A DNA stretch of 34,287 bases from Candidatus Effluviviaceae Genus IV sp. (lineage in GTDB: Bacteria > Joyebacterota > Joyebacteria > Joyebacterales > Joyebacteraceae). The number at the start of each line of letters is the position of its first letter. Position 1 is the stretch's first letter. Positions 26,584 through 34,287 of this stretch are shown piece by piece. The notes below the pieces were generated by a model that was given only the letters and a program-made list of their open reading frames with translations, did no database searches and was not told the origin of the DNA. The stretch is taken from contig WJLY01000154.1 in NCBI GenBank assembly GCA_014728245.1, positions 1 through 34,287 of the forward strand. Reading direction: 5' to 3'. The position numbers and the translations under genes were made by a program.

Positions 26584-28960
26584 TCTCAAGCGCGCGGAGA
26601 AACCCGATCTCAAGTACGTCGGAAGATCCGCCACTCGAATCGACGGCGTTCCCAAGGTCTCCGGAAGCGCGACGTTCGTGGACGACATCGACTTCGGCCC
26701 GGGTCTCCTGCACGCGGCGGTCGTGGAGAGCCCGCACGCCCATGCTCGTATTCTCTCGATAGACAAGAGCGAGGCGGAGGCTCTTCCCGGCGTCGTCCGC
26801 GTCGTCACCGGCGAGGACTTCCCGTTCAGGTTCGGGCTCTACATGAAGGATCGCCACATCTTCGCGATGGACAGAGTCAGGTTCGTCGGCGAGCAGGTGG
26901 CGGCCGTCGTGGCGCGGGATCGGAGGACGGCGGAACGCGCCGCGGCGCTTGTAAGGGTCGATTATGATGAGCTGCCGGCGCTCTTCGACCCGGAGGAGGC
27001 GGTGGGAGAGAGGTCGTGTCTCCTGCATCCCGACATGTGCGAGTGCGAGCGAGTGCCCTGGTTCTTCCCGGAGGAGGGGACCAACGTAGCGCACTGCCGG
27101 AGAACGCGGAGGGGCGACGTGGAGGCGGGTTTCCAGGAAGCCGACATCGTGCTCGAGGACACCTACCGCGTGCCCCGTTACTCGCACTGCGCGATCGAGC
27201 CGCACGTGGTCGTGGGGCTGCATGACCACTCCGGAAGGCTCACGCTCTGGTCCGCTTCCCAGTCGCCTCATACTCAGCGGAACCTCTTCGCGGAGACGCT
27301 GGCCCCGCTGGGCCTGACCCACAAGGACATACGCGTGGTCACACCGTTCGTCGGCGGGGGGTTCGGCGGCAAGGCCGGCGTCACGATGGAGATACTGGGG
27401 GCGGCGCTCGCGATGGCCGTCAAGGGACGGCCGGTCAAGCTCCGCTGGACCCGCGAGCAGGAGTTCTACAACACGTACCAGCGCCAGGCCGTGGTGGCGC
27501 GTCTCAAGATCGGAGCGCGCAATGACGGCACGCTGACCGCGATCGAGCACACCCTCTACTGGGACGCCGGCGCCTACGTCGAATACGGCGCGAACGTCGT
27601 GAACGCCGTCGGGCTCTCCGCCACCGGACCGTACAGGGTACCGAACGTCAAGATCGACTCGTTCTGCATATACACCAACCTGCCCCCGGGCGGGCCCTAC
27701 AGAGGTTTCGGCTACTCCGAGTTCCACTTCGGACTCGAGTCCCACATGACCCGGATCGCGCACGAACTGGGCATCGACGCGGTCGAGTTTCGCAAGCGGA
27801 ACGCCATCGCCGAGGGCGACACGCTACCGTACGGGGCATCCATGAACCCCAGCGGACTAGTGGAGGCGATAGACAGGGCCGCGGAGGCTATCGGGTGGGG
27901 CGAACCTGGCGAGCCAACGGACTCCGGGAAGGTCGTTGGCAAGGGTGTGGCGCTCATGTGGAAAGCGCCCGCCATGCCTCCCAACGCGAGCTCGGCCGCG
28001 TTCCTCAAGTTCAGCGAGGACGGAAGCGTCAACATCACAGTCTCGGGGATGGAGATAGGGCAGGGGTACCTGACAGTGATGGCTCAGATAGCGGCCGAGG
28101 TCCTGTCGGTTCCGCCCGAGAGAATCCGTGTCGAGACGCCCGACACGGACCGCACTCCCTACGAGTGGCAGACGGTCGGTTCGCACGTTACGTGGGGCTG
28201 CGGGAACGCCGTCCGCGACGCGGCCCTCGAGGCGCGCGAGAGGATCTTCGGAGTGGTGCATCGAGCAAGGGGATTCCCCGTCGACTCGCTCTACCTGGAG
28301 AATGAGGAGGTCAGGAGCCACGACGACCCGGGATTCGGGCTTGCCCTTCGTAACTTCGTGATCTCCGGAATACAGATGGACGACGGGACGTTCCGCGGCG
28401 GCCCGATCATGGGGAGCGGGATGTTCATGCCGGAGTTCACCTCGGCGCTCTCCGATCCGGACACCAGCCAGGGCGGCCATCCCAACGTGCACTACACTGT
28501 CGGAGCGGCCGGGATCGTGCTCGAGGTCGACCCGGAGACCGGCAAGATGCAGGTTCTGAGGACCGCACTGGCAGTGGATGTAGGCAAGGCCATAAACCCG
28601 GATCTCGTGGAGGGCCAGATCAAAGGCGGTCTCCTCCAGGGGCTGGCTACCGTCCTGTATGAGGACATGCGCTTCGACGAGCGAGGCCGGCTCTTGAATC
28701 CCAACTTCACGGACTACAAGATCCCCACAGCCATGGACGTCCCGCTTGAGACGATCCCCATCATAATCGAGGTGCCGCAGCCGGACGGTCCCTTCGGCGC
28801 AAGGGGCGTCGGAGAGCACACGATGATCCCGGCGGCGCCGATGGTGGCTAACGCTCTCGAGGATGCACTGGGTGTCCGCATCAAGTCGATGCCGATCACG
28901 GCCGAGAAGGTCGCGCTGGCAGTCCGTGAGTCCAGGTCGGGGCGGGTTGACAACGCGTAG
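26570..28960 (+). CDS. Molybdenum hydroxylase large (Mo-cofactor) subunit, xanthine dehydrogenase family
   Basis: This 796-residue catalytic subunit hydroxylates a C-H bond next to nitrogen in a heterocycle or aldehyde, with water as the oxygen source. An aldehyde oxidase/xanthine dehydrogenase a/b hammerhead domain (about 15-125) is followed by Mo-binding domains with GGGFGGK (262-268), PYRGFGYSE (about 379-387), EIGQGYLTVMAQIAAEVL (about 496-513), and the catalytic glutamate E749 in GARGVGEHTM. The CO-dehydrogenase loop AYRCSFR is absent, so it is not a CO dehydrogenase despite the Cox-like gene order. Two close starts exist, ATG at 26570 and ATG at 26576; either fits. It overlaps the 2Fe-2S gene. 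The substrate is unknown; purine, pyrimidine and nicotinate-type rings are possible. Confidence 0.93.
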   Translation: MTMADLKRAEKPDLKYVGRSATRIDGVPKVSGSATFVDDIDFGPGLLHAAVVESPHAHARILSIDKSEAEALPGVVRVVTGEDFPFRFGLYMKDRHIFAMDRVRFVGEQVAAVVARDRRTAERAAALVRVDYDELPALFDPEEAVGERSCLLHPDMCECERVPWFFPEEGTNVAHCRRTRRGDVEAGFQEADIVLEDTYRVPRYSHCAIEPHVVVGLHDHSGRLTLWSASQSPHTQRNLFAETLAPLGLTHKDIRVVTPFVGGGFGGKAGVTMEILGAALAMAVKGRPVKLRWTREQEFYNTYQRQAVVARLKIGARNDGTLTAIEHTLYWDAGAYVEYGANVVNAVGLSATGPYRVPNVKIDSFCIYTNLPPGGPYRGFGYSEFHFGLESHMTRIAHELGIDAVEFRKRNAIAEGDTLPYGASMNPSGLVEAIDRAAEAIGWGEPGEPTDSGKVVGKGVALMWKAPAMPPNASSAAFLKFSEDGSVNITVSGMEIGQGYLTVMAQIAAEVLSVPPERIRVETPDTDRTPYEWQTVGSHVTWGCGNAVRDAALEARERIFGVVHRARGFPVDSLYLENEEVRSHDDPGFGLALRNFVISGIQMDDGTFRGGPIMGSGMFMPEFTSALSDPDTSQGGHPNVHYTVGAAGIVLEVDPETGKMQVLRTALAVDVGKAINPDLVEGQIKGGLLQGLATVLYEDMRFDERGRLLNPNFTDYKIPTAMDVPLETIPIIIEVPQPDGPFGARGVGEHTMIPAAPMVANALEDALGVRIKSMPITAEKVALAVRESRSGRVDNA

Positions 28961-29003
28961 CGCCGTCGGCCCGTTCGTCGGTCCTGCAGCGACCCGGAAG
29001 AAC

Positions 29004-29032
29004 GCGCCCCGCGCCGTCATGGCGCGGGGCGC
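29004..29032. terminator. Bidirectional hairpin terminator between convergent genes
   Basis: A perfect 12-bp stem (GCGCCCCGCGCC, 29004-29015, with GGCGCGGGGCGC, 29021-29032) closes a 5-nt loop GTCAT. It lies between the large Mo subunit and the minus-strand gene at 29079. The T-run is poor on the plus side (CTCTCGGTC). On the minus side the hairpin is followed by GTTCTTCC. It probably insulates the two converging transcripts. Confidence 0.75.
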
Positions 29033-29078
29033 TCTCGGTCCGGGGGGCTTTCCAACAAGACGCGCTGAGCCGCCGGAG

Positions 29079-31280
29079 CTACCTGACCATGACCATCTTG
29101 CGTCTGGTTGTCGTTTCGCCCGCCTCCAGCAACAGGAAGTAGACGCCGGAGCCCAGCTCGTTGCCTCGGTCGTCCCGCCCGCGCCACGTGACCGTATGCC
29201 GGCCCGCGGCGTGCGGACCGTCCGCGAGGACCGACACCAGTTTGCCGGACGCGTCGTAGACCCTGACGCTCGCCCGGCACGGTTCGGGAAGCGAGAATGA
29301 GACGATTCCCTCGCGTTGGAACGGGTTCGGGACGGAGAGCGTCAGGCCGGACGCGGACGGCGTCTGCTCGTCGGGGATGGCGGTCCCGTATGAGCTCCGG
29401 AGCTCGAACGCCAGATCGATCGACTCGCCATGCCAGCTGTGGCCTTCCGGATACACCAGCTCACCCCAGTTTCCGTAGTAGGGTTCCTCGCCCGAGCCCC
29501 ATACCGCATCGTCGTTCCAGTTGAACTCGGTCGTCTTCCAGCCGAACCGAGCGTCCGGGTCGTCGAGAGGCGTAGCCTGGACGTCGAGCCAGTAGATCAC
29601 CGGAGAGCCCGGCGTACCGACCTGGTGGAAGGCCTCATCGAAAGGAACGGGGAACGTGTACTTCCAGCAGGTCGTGTCCGCGGGGAAGGCGAAGGTCTGG
29701 GGCGGATCTAGCCATCCCTCGGCGATTCCTTCCGCCCAGACATCGACTGCGTAGTCGTCAGGAAGGAAGTCGCGGACCCACAGGACCTCGCCCGGCGTGC
29801 TGTAGCCGGTCGGGCTCTCTTCGACGGGCACGTCTTCGTGGATGCTGAGTGTGAATTTGGCCATCCTCGGGTCTCCCTGAGGCAGCATGTCGCCGAGCCA
29901 GGAGCCCCAGATCGTGATCTCATCGACGCGGCCCGGGGACTCGCACAGCCAGTCGTCGGCCAACAGGTAGGGCGCCGTCGCGTTCACGTCGATACCCAGG
30001 CATCCGAGATGCGGCTCCTGCCGCCACTTCCAGCCCTCGCCCCCCTGTATCTCGACGGCGTGGTCCTCCACCTCTCCGTCCGGAGCCCATCCGATGTAGC
30101 TGAGCCCTCCCATGCTGGAAAGCCGGAACCGCCCGAAGGTCGGTCCTGGATCCGAGTCGAGTGGAACTGAGAAGTGGAGTTTCGTGATGACACCTGGCTC
30201 GACCCAGTGGGACTCTGCGATCCGGTCCCACGGCTCCACCCAGCTTCCGTCGCGTCCGAAGTCGATCCACGCGTCCACATAGCCTCCGACGGTGGCCTCG
30301 GTCATGTCGATCGCGACGTAGGAGGGGCTTCCCTGGACGAGAGGCGCCCAGAACAGCACCCCGTCCTCATCGTCGGCGCAGCTGATGTCGTCGCCGAGCG
30401 CGTCGGGGTCCGGCATGCCGTTGGCGTCGCCGTCGATCTGGTCGCCCATGAGGAAGCCTGGCACCACGGTGTGGTTCGCGCCGCCGTCGGCATAGAGCGT
30501 GGGGTAGGGTTCCGGAGCATCGCCCCAGTCCTCGACGGTCTCGTCTCCGATCACGAAAGCGAGATCGATGGAGTCGCCGGCGGAGGGATGTCCCGATGGG
30601 TATCGGAGCTCGTCCCAGTAGCCGTTGTAGGGCTCGTATCCGGTCGCCCACGTCGTGTTGTCGTTCCAGTGATCGGTGGAGCTTCTCCATCCGAACAGCG
30701 CCTGGGAGTCGTCTGGGAAGGCCTGCACAACCAGCCAGTAGACGATGGGCTGACCCGGCGCGCCCTGCTGCTGGAAAGCGGCACCCTCGTTGAACCAGAA
30801 GTTGTACTGCCACAGGTCCGTGTCGATTCCGGGCCAGTACGTCGCCGGGGGATCCAGCCAGCCGGCTTCGAGCCCGCTGTCGTATCTCCTCACCGTATAC
30901 CTGCTGGGGTAGACGTTGGCGTACCAGAGCGGGTCGCCGGGCATGCTGTATCCTGTCGGGCTCTGAGACGCCGGAATGTCGGCGTGTATACCGACCATGA
31001 AGTGGACGCCGGTCGGATCGTCTCCGAAAGGCAGGTAATCATTCCTCCAGGCGCCCCATATGTGGATCTTCCGGATGTATCCCACTTCCTCGCAGAGGAA
31101 GTCGTCGGCGATCATGTAGGCGCCGAACTCCGAAGGTGTAGCGTTCACGTCGATGGCCGTCGGCTCAGGGTCCGGCATCTGCACCCACTTGGCCGGGTCA
31201 CCGATGTCCCAGTGCCCCTGCGCTGAGACCGACATCAACTGCAGCAGGATGAGCGCAATGAGCCAGCTTCTCCGCTTCAT
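29079..31280 (-). CDS. Secreted GEVED-domain protein with duplicated module and FlgD-like C-terminus
   Basis: This is a 733-residue exported protein without a recognised catalytic site. A signal peptide (residues 1-20, KRRSWLIALILLQLMSVSA) is followed by a roughly 220-residue module and a GEVED domain (about 248-410; EDWGDAPEPYPT at the start and GEVEDHAVE at the end). A second copy of the first module follows (about 410-635; AYMIADDFLCEE corresponds to PYLLADDWLCES, and SPTGYSMPGDPLW to SPTGYSTPGEVLW). A roughly 80-residue C-terminal FlgD-like beta module of the kind used for type IX or related sorting ends the protein (RVYDASGKLVSVLADG; GSGVYFLLLEAGE). The start at 31280 has AAGGAG nine bases upstream on the minus strand; a longer start at 31457 would bury the signal peptide. 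The role is probably at the cell surface. Confidence 0.85.
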   Translation of the reverse strand: MKRRSWLIALILLQLMSVSAQGHWDIGDPAKWVQMPDPEPTAIDVNATPSEFGAYMIADDFLCEEVGYIRKIHIWGAWRNDYLPFGDDPTGVHFMVGIHADIPASQSPTGYSMPGDPLWYANVYPSRYTVRRYDSGLEAGWLDPPATYWPGIDTDLWQYNFWFNEGAAFQQQGAPGQPIVYWLVVQAFPDDSQALFGWRSSTDHWNDNTTWATGYEPYNGYWDELRYPSGHPSAGDSIDLAFVIGDETVEDWGDAPEPYPTLYADGGANHTVVPGFLMGDQIDGDANGMPDPDALGDDISCADDEDGVLFWAPLVQGSPSYVAIDMTEATVGGYVDAWIDFGRDGSWVEPWDRIAESHWVEPGVITKLHFSVPLDSDPGPTFGRFRLSSMGGLSYIGWAPDGEVEDHAVEIQGGEGWKWRQEPHLGCLGIDVNATAPYLLADDWLCESPGRVDEITIWGSWLGDMLPQGDPRMAKFTLSIHEDVPVEESPTGYSTPGEVLWVRDFLPDDYAVDVWAEGIAEGWLDPPQTFAFPADTTCWKYTFPVPFDEAFHQVGTPGSPVIYWLDVQATPLDDPDARFGWKTTEFNWNDDAVWGSGEEPYYGNWGELVYPEGHSWHGESIDLAFELRSSYGTAIPDEQTPSASGLTLSVPNPFQREGIVSFSLPEPCRASVRVYDASGKLVSVLADGPHAAGRHTVTWRGRDDRGNELGSGVYFLLLEAGETTTRRKMVMVR
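29085..29279 (-). repeat. Near-identical sorting-module segment, copy 1
   Basis: This 195-nt segment aligns without gaps to 31569-31763, with about 20 differences counted by eye (roughly 90% identity). Both copies encode the C-terminal FlgD-like module. The rest of the two proteins is unrelated, so the module has been duplicated or kept alike by gene conversion. Confidence 0.85.
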
Positions 31281-31434
31281 GATCGCACGCTCCTTCACGG
31301 CGGGACGGCTCGGTCGACTTGCGACCGACAGGTCCGACAGCGCCATCGCTTCATGAGGGATTCCGGCGGAGTTCGACGCTGCGCGTCTCTCGGCGGTGGC
31401 GACGAGGCCTTGGTTTTTGGCAGGTAACGCAGTT

Positions 31435-31464
31435 ATAGTACAACAACTGACCGGCATTCGTCAA
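31435..31464 (-). promoter_or_regulatory. Sigma-70-like promoter of the GEVED-protein gene
   Basis: On the minus strand, TTGACG (31464-31459) is followed after 18 bp by TACTAT (31440-31435). This predicts a leader of about 150 nt before the start at 31280. An alternative -10, TATAAC (31437-31432), would have 21-bp spacing. Confidence 0.45.
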
Positions 31465-31498
31465 GTGCGGGTGAGGGGCGCGTCGGGAGCCTGTGAAT

Positions 31499-31538
31499 GA
31501 AAAAAACCCACCCCGCGCCAAAAGGCGCGAGGTGGGTT
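31499..31538 (-). terminator. Rho-independent terminator after the papain-family gene
   Basis: The arms at 31505-31519 and 31524-31538 form a 15-bp stem with a single U-G wobble and a 4-nt loop (AAAA on the plus strand, UUUU in the RNA). In the minus-strand RNA the stem runs straight into seven U residues. It lies 24 bp beyond the stop codon of the protease gene and separates that gene from the downstream promoter. Confidence 0.92.
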
Positions 31539-31562
31539 GAAGCGGCCGAGGTTCTCACTGCG

Positions 31563-34031
31563 CTATTTGACCATGACCATCTTGCGTCTGGCTGTCGCTT
31601 CGCCCGCCTCCAGCAGCAGGAAGTAGACGCCGGAGCCAAGCTCGTTGCCGCGGTCGTCCCGGCCGCGCCAGGTCAGCGTGTGCTCGCCGGCCGCGTGAGG
31701 GCCGTCCGCGAGGACCGAAACGAGCCTGCCGGACGCGTCGTAGACCCTGACGCTCGCCCGGCAAGGACCGGGCAGCGCGTACGAGATCGTCGTGGCGGGA
31801 TTGAACGGGTTCGGCCTGACGGGGTCAAGCCTGACAGCCTTGAGCTCCTCTCCGTCGTCGACGCCGCTCGAGGCCTCCTCGAGCGCCCAGATCTCGACGT
31901 CGTCTATGTTCCAGCCGCAGTAGCGCCACCCGCCGTCGGTCTCGCCCATCGTCCATCTCACGTAGACGGCCTGCTGGTCGTCGGCGACGGACGAGATGTC
32001 GTATTCGACCTGTACCCACTCGGTGTCGGAGATCGTGGTGTCGGTGGGATTCTCCCACACCGTGGTCCAGTTCGCGCCATCCGAGCTGACCCTCACGTAT
32101 GCGTGGTCGTACTGCGCCTTCTCGACGCCCAGCCAGCGCCAGAACCTGAGCTTGACGCCGGAGAGGTCGGTGCAGTCGATCGGACCCGCCGTGAGGTGCG
32201 TCTCGGAGAGGTAGTTCGGGTAGTCTCCGTTCAGGTTGTAGCCGTAGACGTTCGAGCCGGTGTATCCGCCGGTCGGATCGGGGCCTCCGTACTCGCCGCC
32301 GTCGCCGGTCGGCTGGCCGTACTCCCAGTCGCCCTCAGTCGTCCAGCCGGGGTCGGTGTCGAGCGTCCATGCGTATCGCAGCGTCGGATCGCCGACGAAG
32401 AGCTTGAAGTCGCGGGTCGTGTCGCCGAGGTGGTTCGAGAGATCGGTGAAGTAGACCGTGCCGGTGTGAACGCCCTCTTGGAGCAGGTCCGCGTTGCCGT
32501 TCACCGTCACATACACGTCGCCCGTGTCGCCCGCGGCGAGAGTTCCGCCGGTATCGCCCGAGAGCGTCAGCCAGTCGACCCACGGGTCGAGTGTGACTTC
32601 GTAGTCGGTGGCTCCGCCCTCGTAGGTGAACTCGTAGCTCGCCTGCGCCGGATCGAACGGGCCGCCGACCGGGCCCTCGGAGTGCGCTTCGGTCTCGGGG
32701 GCCACGTGGAGACCGGCGGCACTCGTCAGCGCCTTGATGCAGAAGTTCGCCGTCGACTCGAACGTCGTCAGGTCGACCCAGCCCGAGCCGTCGTGGTAGT
32801 AACTCTCTCCGGGATTCGCGGCCGATTCGACGATCACGCGATAGCTCGCGCCCAAAAGCACCGGCACGTCCGAGGTCATGTCGTAAGCGTGGCCGCCCTC
32901 TGACAGCTCGACCTCCACGAAGAAGTCGTCGCCCTCGTTGAGGATGACCGGTGTCGAGAGGTCGACCGTGTGGAAGCCACGGTGCTCGAAGCTACCGGAC
33001 TCAGTAGAGAGGAGGTCGAGGAGCGAACCTCCTTCGTACCTGTCGAAGACATTGACGGTGTACGTCACGTTCTCGTCGGCCGTGAAGAAGCTGACCGATT
33101 TCAGAAACTCGCCCCCTTCGGCGGTGAAGGCGCTGAACGCGTCGGTCACGTCGGTCTTCGTCTCCCGCCAGCCGTGGTAGTCGTGGTAGTAGATCCTGTC
33201 GTAGCTCATCGGCTCAACGTCTATGAAGGACACCGCGCCCATGAACGGCTCCTGGCACGCCCACTTGTCGTAGTACGAGATCCAGAAGTACCCCGAATTG
33301 CCCCAGCCCGAACCCCAGCTGTTCTTGCAGAGCCAGGCGCCGTTCTGCGGCGCCTGCGTAACCTTGTTGTCGTCCCAGCCGACTATGGCGATGGCGTGGT
33401 TGGGGAGCATGTCGCTCGAGGGCGGCTGGTAGTGGATGTAGTTGGATATGAACTGGCTGTCGTAGGCCATGCACGTTCCCATGACCCCGTAGACCATGAT
33501 GGCTTCCTTTATCGTATCGATGTTCGAGAGGTCGGTCTCGGCAACGTACCATTCGATGTGCCGGGGGTAGTAGTAGTGCCAGGAGGGATCCGAGCGGGGA
33601 GGAGGATTGGTATACGACTGCCCGTCCTCGTCGCGGACGGCCCCTTCGCCGCGCGTCAGGTAGGCGGAGGTGACCAGGTAGTCGCCTCCCTGGTGGACCT
33701 CGAGTCCCGAGCCGCTCGGCGGGTCGATGTCGTCGTTATTGTGCTCGTTGAAGCCGTTCCACCAGTCAAGATGGTACTCGGCCAGATTGGGCTCGCCCGT
33801 CTCTCCGTTGGCCGTCCATGCGCCCGTCATGAGCAGGTTGCCCTCGATGGCGGCCATGGCGCCGTGGGTCCAGCAGGTGCCTCCCGTCTGGCTCTTGACA
33901 GAGGTCACGTAGTTCTCGCCGCCCACATCGCGCAGGTCGTATGAGCTGGGAGTTTGAGCGAGCGCGACCGGGGCCGCCAGCAGGACCGCCGCGGCCAGGA
34001 CGGCGGCGCAGGTTCTTGTCACACGGGGCAT
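31563..34031 (-). CDS. Secreted papain-family (C1A) cysteine protease, multidomain
   Basis: This is an 822-residue secreted protease. The signal peptide ends around AQT (25-27). The C1A domain follows directly without a visible propeptide, and its catalytic residues are all present: Q48, C53 (GGTCWTHG), H212 (LPNHAIAIVGWDD) and N237 (KNSWGSGWGNSGYFW). Next come a lectin-like C1-associated domain (about 255-440), an Ig/BACON-like domain (about 445-560), a jelly-roll domain with GWNIDDVEIWA near its end (about 560-730), and the C-terminal FlgD-like sorting module (about 745-822). The start at 34031 has AAGGAG upstream and a clean signal peptide; the frame extends to 34103 but that would bury the signal. 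The role is probably digestion of extracellular protein or surface processing. Confidence 0.92.
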   Translation of the reverse strand: MPRVTRTCAAVLAAAVLLAAPVALAQTPSSYDLRDVGGENYVTSVKSQTGGTCWTHGAMAAIEGNLLMTGAWTANGETGEPNLAEYHLDWWNGFNEHNNDDIDPPSGSGLEVHQGGDYLVTSAYLTRGEGAVRDEDGQSYTNPPPRSDPSWHYYYPRHIEWYVAETDLSNIDTIKEAIMVYGVMGTCMAYDSQFISNYIHYQPPSSDMLPNHAIAIVGWDDNKVTQAPQNGAWLCKNSWGSGWGNSGYFWISYYDKWACQEPFMGAVSFIDVEPMSYDRIYYHDYHGWRETKTDVTDAFSAFTAEGGEFLKSVSFFTADENVTYTVNVFDRYEGGSLLDLLSTESGSFEHRGFHTVDLSTPVILNEGDDFFVEVELSEGGHAYDMTSDVPVLLGASYRVIVESAANPGESYYHDGSGWVDLTTFESTANFCIKALTSAAGLHVAPETEAHSEGPVGGPFDPAQASYEFTYEGGATDYEVTLDPWVDWLTLSGDTGGTLAAGDTGDVYVTVNGNADLLQEGVHTGTVYFTDLSNHLGDTTRDFKLFVGDPTLRYAWTLDTDPGWTTEGDWEYGQPTGDGGEYGGPDPTGGYTGSNVYGYNLNGDYPNYLSETHLTAGPIDCTDLSGVKLRFWRWLGVEKAQYDHAYVRVSSDGANWTTVWENPTDTTISDTEWVQVEYDISSVADDQQAVYVRWTMGETDGGWRYCGWNIDDVEIWALEEASSGVDDGEELKAVRLDPVRPNPFNPATTISYALPGPCRASVRVYDASGRLVSVLADGPHAAGEHTLTWRGRDDRGNELGSGVYFLLLEAGEATARRKMVMVK
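31569..31763 (-). repeat. Near-identical sorting-module segment, copy 2
   Basis: This is the partner of 29085-29279, lying in the papain-family gene. The match falls off outside the module at both ends. Confidence 0.85.
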
Positions 34032-34093
34032 CTCCGTCTCCTTCCTGAGTGCTCTCCGGAGGGATTCACCAGGTTCTGATATGCCTACTCTCC

Positions 34094-34122
34094 ATGATAC
34101 CACCGGAACTGCGTCAAATCAA
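34094..34122 (-). promoter_or_regulatory. Sigma-70-like promoter of the papain-family gene
   Basis: On the minus strand, TTGATT (34122-34117) and TATCAT (34099-34094) are separated by exactly 17 bp. Transcription would start about 55 nt before the ATG at 34031. The base composition here is lower in GC than the surroundings. Beyond it (34123-34287) I see no supported gene. Confidence 0.55.
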
Positions 34123-34287
34123 GAAACACGCCGGGAGCGCCCCGCAGGCGGGCGTTGAACGCCAACGAGCCTCCCGCGCGAGGCGCCTTCGGGGCCCGCC
34201 CGGCCGAGACGCGGGCGGTGACCGGAAGAGGATTCGGTGAAGCCCAGGTGGAGCGTGAGACAAGGCGTGATGCGAAGCGCCCCCCCC

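Noticed and set aside
26420-27763. 447-codon open frame on the minus strand
   Set aside because: It is antisense to the molybdenum hydroxylase subunits, which have complete motifs. Its composition is typical of a shadow frame.
26570-28960. Carbon monoxide dehydrogenase identity suggested by the M-S-L gene order
   Set aside because: The active-site loop AYRCSFR is absent. PYRGFG is present instead, as in other xanthine dehydrogenase-family hydroxylases.
31497-32903. 468-codon open frame on the plus strand
   Set aside because: It is antisense to the papain-family gene and crosses that gene's terminator. It is rich in Val, Arg and Asp without motifs.
34123-34287. Possible gene start at the end of the window
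   Set aside because: There is no start with a ribosome-binding site and no recognisable protein. The terminal run of C may be a contig-end effect.

Overview
The window is about 34 kb of high-GC bacterial DNA, densely packed with genes and with clear Shine-Dalgarno sites. The likeliest source is an uncultivated member of the Fibrobacteres-Chlorobi-Bacteroidetes-like superphylum; Candidatus Eisenbacteria or a relative is a guess. The guess rests on three things: secreted proteins ending in a FlgD-like/type IX-style C-terminal module, a secreted tricorn-type protease, and a bacterial core-gene string. No rRNA, tRNA, CRISPR array, insertion sequence or phage gene was seen.

Region 1 (21-9111, plus strand) is housekeeping. 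It holds a double-length ThyX-like protein, a DUF1385 membrane protein, prfA, prmC, murA, selB and ispG. Spacing is short throughout and this looks like one or a few operons. prfA and prmC are a functional pair: release factor 1 and the enzyme that methylates its GGQ glutamine. SelB implies that the organism inserts selenocysteine.

Region 2 (9254-17286, plus strand) is cell-envelope and export related. It holds a GT4 glycosyltransferase, a small membrane protein, a PEBP/YbhB-like exported protein, a MacB/LolD-type ABC ATPase with its FtsX-like permease, and a large exported tricorn-type peptidase. A strong hairpin terminator (17320-17360) closes the region.

Region 3 (17632-28960, plus strand) is the most interesting part: ten co-directional genes with no strong terminator seen between them. 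The first three are a GNAT-like protein, a thiolase-fold protein with proline in place of the nucleophilic cysteine, and a DUF35 zinc-ribbon/OB protein. Next come DUF2877, FdrA and DUF1116, which resemble E. coli AllH, AllF and AllG (oxamate carbamoyltransferase). Last are a cyclase-family metal amidohydrolase and a three-subunit molybdenum hydroxylase of the xanthine dehydrogenase family (FAD, 2Fe-2S and Mo subunits). Together they suggest a catabolic route in which an N-heterocycle is hydroxylated, hydrolytically opened and phosphorolysed to carbamoyl phosphate. The substrate is unknown.

Region 4 (29079-34031, minus strand) has two large secreted proteins. One has a duplicated domain around a GEVED domain; the other is a papain-family protease. 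Each has its own promoter-like sequence, and a terminator lies between them. Their C-terminal modules are almost the same at DNA level. A perfect 12-bp hairpin at 29004-29032 separates this region from the converging operon of region 3.
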